From Anthonomus grandis grandis (Eukaryota > Arthropoda > Insecta > Coleoptera > Curculionidae): 64,000 bases of DNA. A program made the position numbers and the translations under genes. Numbering within the stretch: position 1 is the first letter of the stretch; every line of letters starts with the position of its first letter. Location of the stretch: NCBI RefSeq assembly GCF_022605725.1, contig NC_065548.1, positions 13,735,644 to 13,799,643 of the forward strand, given 5' to 3'. Below are positions 56,801 through 64,000 of the stretch, piece by piece. The notes under the pieces are model-generated. The model did not search any database. It had not been told where the DNA came from and saw only the letters and a list, made by a program, of their open reading frames with translations.

Positions 56801-59800
56801 CAAAATTTGGAATTTTTTATTTTTTGGGTATACCCCCCCGTTTCGATGTTTTTAAGAATTTTTTTTTTTTCGAATTCGAACTATACCAGCGGATTGTTCT
56901 TATCATGTACATCACGAAAATACCGGGTTATAACAGGATTCGATCAGAAATAAGGGAATGAGAGCACTTTGAAAATTCGGAAGATGTCACTTTTTGACCT
57001 CGTTTTTGAGGCCAAAAATGGGCATCAAAAATGCCATATCTCGGCTATCGTAAAAGCTACGATCTTGCGGATGGTCTCGTTCGATTCAAAAGGACGAAAC
57101 TAAGACAAACCCGTTGAAACTTTCCCGATAACTCCTATAAAAGCCGAGATATCGGCCTTTAAAGTTTGGGTTTTTTCATTTTTCGGGTACACCCCCCCGT
57201 TTCGATTTTTTTCAGAAATTTTTTTTTTTTCGAATTCGAACTAACTATACCAGCGGATTGTTCTTATCATGTACATCACGAAAATACCGGGTTATAACAG
57301 GATTCGATCAGAAATAAGGGAATGAGAGCACTTTGAAAATTCGGAAATTGTCACTTTTTGACCTCGTTTTTGAGGCCAAAAATGGGCATCAAAAATGCCA
57401 TATCTCGGCTATCGTAAAAGCTATGACCTTGCGGATGGTCTTGTTGGATTCAGAAGGACGAAACTAAGACAAAACCGTTGAAACTTTCCCGATAGCTCCC
57501 ATAGAAGCCCGTTTCGATTTTTTTCAGAAAATTTTTTTTTTTCGAATTTGAACTAACTATACCAGCGAATTGTCCTCATCAAGTACATCACGAAAATACC
57601 GGGTTATAATAGGATTCGATCAGAAATAAGAGAATGAGAGCACTTTGAAAATTCGGAAGATGTCACTTTTTGACCTCGTTTTTGAGGCCAAAAATGGGCA
57701 TCAAAAATGCCATATCTCGGCTATCGTAAAAGCTATGACCTTGCGGATGGTCTTGTTGGATTCAGAAGGACGAAACTAAGACAAAACCGTTGAAACTTTT
57801 CGATAACTCCTATAGAAGCCGAGATATCGGCCTTCAAAGTTTGGGTTTTTTCATTTCGATTTCATTTCATTTCGATTTCATTTCGACCGTTTCGATTTTT
57901 TTCAGAAAAATTTTTTTTTTCGAATTCGAACTAACTATACCAGCGGATTATTCTTATCTATCTTTATTAAGTACATCACGAAAATACCGGGTTATAACAG
58001 GATTCGATCAGAAATAAGGGAATGAGAGCACTTTAAAAATTTGGAAATTGTCACTTTTTGATCTCGTTTTTGAGGCCAAAAATGGGCATCAAAATGCCAT
58101 ATCTCGGCTATCGTAAAAGCTACGACCTTGTGGATGGTCTTGTTGGATTCAGAAGGACGAAACTAAGATAAAACCGTTGGAATTTTTCCGATAGCTCCCT
58201 TAGAAGCCAAGATATCGGCCTTCAAAGTTTGGGTTTTTTCATGTTTCGGGTATACCCCCCCGTTTCGATTTTTTTCAGAAAAATTTTTTTTTTTCGAATT
58301 TGAACTAACTATACCAGCGAATTGCTCTCATCAAGTACATCACGAAAATACCGGGTTATAATAGGATTCGATCAGAAATAAGGGAATGAGAGCACTTTGA
58401 AAATTCGGAAGATGTCACTTTTTGACCTCGTTTTTGAGGCCAAAAATGGGCATCAAAAATGCCATATCTCGGCTATCGTAAAAGCTACGACCTTGGGGAT
58501 GGTCTAGTTCGATTCAAAAGGACGAAACTAAGACAAACCCGTTGAAACTTTCCCGATAACTCATATAGAAGCCGAGATATCGGCCTTCAAAGTTTGGGTT
58601 TTTTCATTTTTCGGGTATACCCCCCCGTTTCGATTTTTTTCAGAAAATTTTTTTTTTTCGAATTCGAACTAACTATACCAGCGGATTGTTCTTATCAAGT
58701 ACATCACGAAAATACCGGGTTATAACAGGATTCGATCAGAAATAAGGGAATGAGAGCACTTTGAAAATTCGGAAATTGTCACTTTTTGACCTGGTTTTTG
58801 AGGCCAAAAATGGGCATTAAAAATGCCATATCTCGGCTATCGTAAAAGCTACGATCTTCCGGATGGTTTCTTTGGATTCAGAAGGATGAAACTAAGACAA
58901 AACCGTTGGAATTTTCCCGATAGCTCCCATAGAAGCCGAGATATCGGCCTTCAAAGTTTGGGTTTTTTCATTTTTCGGGTATACCCTCCCCGCTTCGATT
59001 TTTTTCAGAAAATTTTTTTTTCGAATTCGAACTGACTATACCAGCGGATTTTTCTCATCATATGGATACACATAACAAACATATTTATTGAAATGCTTTA
59101 AATGAAAATTATGAACTTCTATTCTAGTTGCAGTCAATTAGAATTATGAATAAATAACACATTCTATACCCACAAGATAACGTAGTCCATCTTTTTTCAG
59201 CTCATTAACAGCCCGGTATATAGTATAAAAACGAACAAATAAACAACCAATCAGAACCAATAAAAAGAACCATCCAATCCCTCTCCAGACATGGGAGCTG
59301 GACACAGACTGGTGCTATATAAGATGAGACCAGGAATGCATCTAATTGGTAACAAACCACCAGTAATCCAAGAAAAATTCAACATAGATTCCTTTGACAA
59401 CGACAGCACCCAGAATTTATACAAATCACGATTAAAGGAAAAAAAATAAAAACTCGAATAACAGCTGGGGATACAATTGATCTTGGTCCAAAATATATAT
59501 TAATATAACTCCAGTTTACTCCAGAAATAAAAACTCACTCTGCTGAGAAAATAGCAGCCTATATCAAGTACCTCAGTAACAAACCAGAAGAACAACGTCA
59601 GTAATACTTCGCTGTAAGAAACAGAGCCATTGCAAAAATAACACAAATAGAAAAAGACTATTGGGAAAAATTCTCCATGCCCAAAAGCATCGATAACTGC
59701 ATTATAAGAAAATAGAAGTCAAAAAAACAACCGACAAATTCAACAACAGATAATCATCAAGTTCAGATACAATAATAAACTAAATTCTCAAATATGGAAG

Positions 59801-62800
59801 TGATAGCTGATGATAGGAGAAGTAGAACTAGTACACTACACTACACTACACTACTAAATTACCCTAGGAATGGATATCTAAATTACAATCCCTATCTATA
59901 AGAAGGGAGATAAGAAAGACCCACAAAACTTTCGAAGCCAAATGCCTGTTCAGTATCCCTAACATCAAATACAGTCAACATCAATGAACGTTCTTAGATA
60001 GAATAGATCAATAATCGACGATATATTCATACTGTAAAGAATCATCAAAAAGTTCATAGAATTTAACAAACCTGCATTCCTCTATTTTCTTGACATCAAG
60101 CAATTAATGGAGTGCAAGTAAAGAATGTGCTAAAAATCCTGCAAGAACGAGGAGTCAACCATAATATAATCCAATTAATAAAGCAACTCACCAGCAACAA
60201 CAGTATAGTATGTACAAGAATACAGTCAGTTACCTCAACCACAGAGGAAGTATCGATAGGTATCAGGCAACAAGCCTGAGTCCGATATTCGCCAACCTGG
60301 TTACGGACTGCATCATAAACCAGATGACAAATATAAGACAAGATGGATACAGAATGGGACAAATCAAAATGAACACGACCGGAACCTTAGAAAGACCTTC
60401 TAAAAGATAGACTGACTCCTGGACATAAGACATCAAATAAATAGTTGAAAAAAACAGGACAGAGTTTTATCAAAAGGAAAAAAGAAGAAGGCTTTCCGAT
60501 CCTAAAAAATTAAGTTTCTTATACATTTTGACCAAAATTTGTTCTTTCTCAATATTCTCTTTTACTGTATGAAAAAATAAATAAATAAAAAATTCCAGAT
60601 GTAAATTTCTGTTTTTACAAGAAGCTTTTACACAAAAATTTAATTTTGTATGGAGTTTATTGATCTTATTATTGGACTTAAAAAAAATAAGACAATATTT
60701 TTAAAACATCCTTTTTTCATTAATGGAATCATTAACCTCCTTACCCTCCATTCAAGGGAATGACAGACTTACCCAACACCTGGCACCGATTGCATAAGAA
60801 GATTCACTTGCAGACGTGCAGACACTTGCAAAGGCAAACCAGTTTTCTACAATTTCAATAGTTACATCAAGAACTTATACCATAAAACAACCCTTACCGG
60901 CTCAAAAATCATAAAGAAATCATGCCTATCTTTTACTGGCTTCACACCCTCTAACAAACTGGTATAGTACGGATCAGCCTTATTAAAATGAGGTAGTGAA
61001 ACATACGCTGGAGAGCCATATCTGCACGCTGAGATATCCAAAACGCCATATGGCTGACATTGTTCATTACCACAAAAACATTTGTTTTCCGGAATTTTTG
61101 TACCTAAAATGGAGTGTTCATTAGTATAGAATGGCATAAATGAATATACATACCATTATCCAGAAATCTGTCCTGAGCAGTATATTTATACCCCACAACT
61201 CCACTGACAATGACTTCCTTTTCAAATTCTAACTGAACGAATCTGCATAAGTCAGCAGAAAAGAATTTTATTAGACTTTCCTTTCTTAGGTCGGATGGGA
61301 AGAATTCACCCGCCGATCCACCCACTTTTCCACATTTATTTGAGAAATATGGGGTTTGGTTCATAAACTTCCAGGAGTATAGTTCTCCCAGTTGGCCCGT
61401 GTGTCCAGTGTCCATGTTAAATTGGCCTTCGAATTTTTCTGAGTTGTTTCTCTAAAAAAAACACCAAGAAGTAGTAGGAAATTTCTTCATTTCTAGCATG
61501 TGTGCAAATTTTTGCTTTATTTTGGGTATTCTGGTCATAAAGAGATTCATGTTCAAGTTCCTTGTGGTCATCTTCAGTGGATTACTACCAAGCATTTTAT
61601 GATCAACATCAGCATTTATATGATCAGCTTTTTGGGGGGTATTGTAAGTACTATAGATACGTTGAAACACTTCTTGAAATAGAGATTCTTGCAATTAACT
61701 ATTAAGTCAATTCCTTGTGTAATATTCAAAAGAAACGAAAGTTAAAGAAGAAGATTTGGTAAATGCATCTCAAAGTAGTCTCACTATTTTTTAGTAGAAC
61801 CACATCCTATGTAAATCAGTTTTGACTTGAAACTGTTAATTTATGATAATTTTTCGGTCAAATGCACCAGCAACCAGCAGAGAATAATTTGATTTTGTTT
61901 GGATTCCATTTTCATTTAAATTTTGTTTGATGTTGCATTTAGTATAGCAATTTGCATTATGTAATTCTCATCTGCTCATCTTTAATTCCTTGTGATTGTC
62001 ATCGTGCATCGGTTTGTCCGAGTAACATAAGGTCATTTGCGAATTCTTTTGCTGAACTAAGAAATAAGCAATTGTTAGGCGTATACCAACCAAATGACGT
62101 GCTTTTTATTACAGACCTAAATATCAATTTCAATACAAAAAGATTTGAGTTCTTGTTGACAAACTTTATGTTTCAAAGTTTAAATTAATCGATCTAAGTT
62201 TTATTGTATTAATGCTTGAGGTAACGATTAATCAAGGAAGTTGGATTGTGTGACTGACCCCTTTAACTTTAAAAGACTTTTTCCATGTCTGCATTGGGAA
62301 ATATTGTGAAATTTTTACCTTTTTATCAAAGAAAGTCTACATTGACGGATTAAACTACTAATACTATACTTGCCATGAATTGCCCTGAAGGAGCAGGAGT
62401 TCATTTCTTTGTCTTTATCAGAAAGATGATGAAATTTAATAAAGAGCTTAGATTCAGGCGGTTGAGGAAAGTATTTGCATTAAAAAACCATCTTTCTTAC
62501 GGAATGTTTCGAAGGAGTGTTGATAAACATTTCATATTCAACTAATAAAACTGACTTACTGTATAAAACCACCCAAATTTATCATAATTGGGCGCATTGC
62601 TCAACTGAACAGGTAGATGGTTAGCCATACTAAGCAACGGATCCTTGTATCCTATAAAATAAACTCCTTAAACTTGAATATGATTGAAAAAAAAACAATT
62701 TACCATCAAACAAACATTCTCCTGCTGTATGGGTGCCATAGACATTAACATCTAGTGATCGAAAAAATATATTGATGCCTCTCTTGATTACTGCGTGCCA

Positions 62801-63075
62801 GGATTTTGCTGCCAGAGCAGTGGACTACAAAAATACTATTTAAAAAAAGGTTTTTTTCTTCTATCAGAGCAATAGGGTTAATTCTTACCAAAGCAATAGG
62901 GTTAACGGACGTCACTGGATCATGCAGAGTGCCGTTGCTTCTTTCTGAGTTAAACCACCACTTCTTCAAATGGTAGAAGGAGACAGTGTTATTTGAGTTC
63001 CATGTTAAATTGACTTTTTCTTTGGTTTCATCGAAGGAGTAAGGGCCTAGTTCTTGTAAAATTGGTTTAGATGTT
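47541..63075 (-). CDS. CD36/scavenger receptor class B family gene B, 5' end outside the window
   Basis: Exons in view, 5' to 3': 63075-62889, 62824-62704, 62651-62560, 61451-61154, 61103-60898, 60846-60773, 47826-47541, giving 1264 nt and 420 residues with closing phases. About 80-90 N-terminal residues, including the first membrane segment, must lie beyond 64000. Landmarks: LGPYSFDETKEKVNLTWNSN, CLFDGYKDPLL, RNNSEKFEGQFN, ENKCFCGNEQC, SLPHFNKADPYY, LQVNLLMQSVPG, FSKVPRVYMPILWFEQ, then a membrane segment (ICLAVGIICILSSILL) and a tail ending KHKEKNGFL. It should be a two-pass lipid or lipoprotein receptor like gene A. The last intron, 47827-60772, is 12.9 kb and full of repeats. The DGY intron (62652-62703) is absent from gene A. 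Confidence 0.92.
48440..50095 (+). pseudogene. RTE-type LINE, RT part and 3' end, interrupted by array sequence
   Basis: KMKDNKAPSEDE-type motif (GSLKEMKDNKAPSEDEILIE, about 48850), a damaged FIDFKKAFN near 49185-49205 and VRVRQGDSI near 49308. The end carries tgcctatgttcagcagtgga at about 50056, like the 3' end of many insect RTE elements. A partial unit of the 364-bp tandem repeat lies inside, at about 49770-49960. Confidence 0.65.
49770..49960 (+). repeat. Partial unit of the 364-bp tandem repeat, isolated
   Basis: From cgatttttttcag through gacctcgtttttgaggcca; matches the units at 50908-52005. Confidence 0.8.
50100..50907. other. AT-rich spacer between LINE end and array
   Basis: No recognisable gene or repeat seen. 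Confidence 0.4.
50908..52012 (+). repeat. Tandem array of ~364-bp units, left block
   Basis: About three units, marked by atgccata at 51035, 51400 and 51850. Landmarks per unit: gtatacccccccgtttcg, cagcggattgttctta, gggttataacaggattcgat, atatctcggctatcg and agccgagatatcggcc; the last two form an inverted pair about 110 bp apart. The third unit has an internal rearrangement (cctccccgtttcgattt...cgatcagaaataaggg at about 51730-51775). Open frames through the array are by-products. Confidence 0.9.
52027..52610 (+). repeat. Left subterminal repeats, about four C-rich units of ~150 bp
   Basis: Each unit carries cctagcac, tagcacccaactt, gagctagcacc, a C7-C8 run and gggggggctaatgtaacgcg. The word gctagcac/ctagcac is itself repeated several times per unit. 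Confidence 0.88.
52611..53156. other. AT-rich 3' flank of the ubiquitin-hydrolase-like frame
   Basis: No open frame. Several poly(A)-type signals for a minus-strand transcript (tttatt on plus, about 52860 and 53041). Confidence 0.4.
53157..53811 (-). pseudogene. Ubiquitin carboxyl-terminal hydrolase (USP)-like C-terminal fragment
   Basis: Open for about 218 codons and ends TAG/TAA-type stop at 53157-53159. It holds two CxxC pairs (KNCKNCSF and KTCIQCKTD), the zinc-ribbon of USP fingers. Then come YQLRGIVSHIGSNVGHFRAC, where GH is the position of the catalytic His (usually SGHY), FELYDD (the WY-FDD block) and a final VLIY (usually LFY). The N-terminal half with the Cys box is missing: at 53812 the reading runs into a second copy of the element's terminus. 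So this is a truncated deubiquitinase-like gene carried by the element, inactive as seen. No introns. Whether it came from a host gene or is an old element gene is open. Confidence 0.65.
53812..54350 (+). repeat. Second, internal left terminus with C-rich subterminal repeats
   Basis: ggtccgttacagtagccccc followed by the same ~150-bp units as at 52027-52610. One C-run at about 54127-54138 is unusually long. It interrupts the USP-like frame. Confidence 0.85.
54351..55087. other. AT-rich interior of the element
   Basis: No open frame or motif recognised. Confidence 0.4.
55088..55715. mobile_element. MITE nested in the element interior
   Basis: Ends caggatgtcccgaaatta (55088) and the inverse of aatttgggccatcctg (to 55715) with TA on both sides. 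628 bp, non-coding. Confidence 0.6.
55920..56357 (-). repeat. Right subterminal repeats, inverted orientation
   Basis: Three units read as the reverse complement of the left ones (ggtgctagc, gtgctaggtagtgctag, gttacattagccccccc). Confidence 0.88.
56384..59060 (+). repeat. Tandem array of ~364-bp units, right block
   Basis: About seven units, marked by atgccata at 56672, 57031, 57395, 57707, 58094, 58459 and 58823; spacing is 359-365 bp except one deleted unit (312) and one extended (387, with tttcatttcga microrepeats at 57850-57885). The first unit has the same rearrangement as the last unit of the left block. Confidence 0.92.
59220..60480 (+). pseudogene. LINE remnant (linker and RT)
   Basis: IKYLSNKPEEQRQ-YFAVRNRAIAKI (about 59555-59640), PIYKKGDKKDPQNFRS (59890-59938), RSIIDDIFIL and FIEFNKPAFLYFLDIKQ (60005-60105) and SPIFANLVTDCIINQMTNI (about 60283). 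Stops throughout; YADD not seen. Confidence 0.65.
60773..60846 (-). CDS. Gene B exon, 74 nt
   Basis: Acceptor aattgtag, donor gtaagt; encodes KTGLPLQVSARLQVNLLMQS then VPGV. Same length and phase as gene A exon 8. Too short to stand out as an open frame. Confidence 0.93.
60898..61103 (-). CDS. Gene B exon with the cysteine-rich block
   Basis: 206 nt; KIPENKCFCGNEQCQPYGV, DISAC, SLPHFNKADPYYTSL, DFFMIFEP. One codon longer than gene A exon 7. Confidence 0.93.
61154..61451 (-). CDS. Gene B exon, 298 nt
   Basis: Follows a T-rich acceptor; begins RNNSEKFEGQFNMDTG and ends RFLDN-G. Its start at RNN supports the matching 51-bp intron call in gene A. Confidence 0.92.
61452..62559. other. Gene B intron, 1.1 kb
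   Basis: No gene or repeat recognised. Confidence 0.5.
62560..62651 (-). CDS. Gene B exon, 92 nt
   Basis: YKDPLLSMANHLPVQLSNAP then YDKFGWFYT; phase 1 in, 0 out. Confidence 0.9.
62704..62824 (-). CDS. Gene B exon, 121 nt
   Basis: STALAAKSWHAVIKRGINIF ... TAGECLFD-G; only 52 bp separate it from the next exon. Confidence 0.9.
62889..63075 (-). CDS. Gene B exon, 187 nt (first in window)
   Basis: TSKPILQELGPYSFDETKEK ... HDPVTSVNPIAL. It begins upstream of the GPY motif, whereas gene A splits there, so this intron position differs between the two genes. Confidence 0.9.
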
Positions 63076-64000
63076 CTAAAAGTAAGAGCTTAACTGTTAT
63101 TTCAGTATTTAGATGAAGATTATAAAGCATAGAGATCTGCTTTTGCTTTTATGTTATAGATAAATAGGTGCAACTAGCATTCGTCATTAAAATAATATGT
63201 GGGTTACTGAGTCGTTTTGAGAATGGAAAATACCATACCAAACAACTTCATCATTATAATATTAGTCATTTAATTATGAGTTATAATAGTATTTCAGGTC
63301 CGCAAGCTTATGTTCCTTTATTGAAAATGTCTTCATTTAAGTTAATTCCAGTGAATGACCAAATGATGGAAATCACTACATCATATCCATTATTCCTGAA
63401 TTGTTAAGTAATTTAAAAACAAGGCAGTATAATAGTAATATTCATCATAATAAAAACTGATGACATTCTATTTAAAACAACTAGTGCCTCATATTAGTCT
63501 TGTGTTGTTTTCTTGTTAACAACTCTTTTCAACGCAGAAATGTTTCTTGACCGTCCAACGATTGCACTTAGTACAGTCGTGCTGTCATTAGAAATGGTCA
63601 TTCTCATACAGCACGACTGTACTACCTGATAAAACCGCTATCTAAAAAGGGCAATCTGCAGTTATAGGAAAATTAGTCATCAGCACTGGAACTTATCGGG
63701 AATATCCACCAAAACCACAATTTTTTTAAATGCAACTCCTAGGAAATCTAGAAAGAAATTAACTCGCATTGGGAATTTGCTTAAATTTCTCAAAATCATA
63801 TGAGTGTATAAATAGGGAGCTTCTTTTGAGAAAATCACATTTGTATGAAGTTCGAGGGATTGATGTAAAGTTATTCCAGTCCCATTTCTCAGAGAGAAAT
63901 GGGACTTGGGAAAAACTTGCTATAACAATCTGTGGGAAAGGATATTTTTCTTATTTTAAGGTAAATAATATAGGAAGAGTACAGAGAAATATTGCACGAC
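63076..64000. other. Gene B upstream intron sequence
   Basis: No further CD36 exon was found, so the 5' exons lie beyond the window. Contains the hairpin at 63569-63624. Confidence 0.5.
63569..63624. repeat. Perfect 16-bp-arm hairpin, possible tiny MITE
   Basis: tagtacagtcgtgctg at 63569-63584 and its exact inverse at 63609-63624, with a 24-nt loop; the arms begin and end with TA. Confidence 0.8.

Noticed and set aside
51400..59035. Repeated ~70-90 codon frames starting MPYLGYRKSYDL or similar
   Set aside because: They are the same phase of the 364-bp tandem repeat and differ by indels; no sign of protein conservation.
1..64000. tRNA or rRNA genes
   Set aside because: No T-arm GGTTCGA-type box with matching acceptor stem and no rRNA core was noticed by eye; a tRNA scan would settle it.

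Overview
This is an AT-rich piece of an animal nuclear genome, very probably an insect and perhaps a beetle. The signs are GT-AG introns, CD36-type receptor genes split into many small exons, and a dense, varied load of pogo/Tigger, Tc1/mariner, piggyBac, RTE-type LINE and Ty3/gypsy elements. The species cannot be fixed from sequence alone. I saw no bacterial operon, CRISPR array, rRNA or tRNA gene.

Host genes. The clear ones are two tandem CD36/scavenger-receptor-B genes on the minus strand. Gene A is complete: 38244 down to 24231, nine coding exons, 1500 nt, 499 residues with splice phases that close exactly. Gene B starts beyond the right edge; seven exons run from 63075 down to 47541. The two share exon sizes and phases (74 nt and 286 nt for the last two exons in both), so they are tandem duplicates. 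Gene B has one intron that gene A lacks. A short secreted-peptide gene with a TATA box lies at 14726-14433 (minus). Two short plus-strand open segments behind splice acceptors (5533-5674 and 12963-13100) may be terminal exons of unrecognised genes.

Layout. 1-5289: broken pogo/Tigger-type elements and a LINE scrap; the 3131-5289 copy has TIRs, a TA duplication and two small introns. 5774-9700: a MITE, a Tc1-like element with doubled inverted repeats, LINE remains. 9833-12289: a TIR element encoding a decayed copy of an uncharacterised protein family. 14.4-24 kb: the peptide gene, a 321-bp MITE, mariner and pogo-type remnants, local duplications. 24.2-38.2 kb: gene A, whose introns hold a gypsy LTR element nested in a long inverted repeat and a nest of two RTE LINEs. 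38.9-46.2 kb: a deleted piggyBac-like element with an ATAC duplication, an RTE interrupted by a mariner-type element, other LINE pieces. 47.5-63.1 kb: gene B, whose 13-kb last intron holds a LINE, a ~364-bp tandem repeat, and in that array a 4.4-kb element with C-rich terminal repeats and a ubiquitin-hydrolase-like fragment.

The features most deserving follow-up are the 9833-12289 element, the 52013-56376 element with its ubiquitin-hydrolase fragment and C-rich repeats, and the paired CD36 genes.
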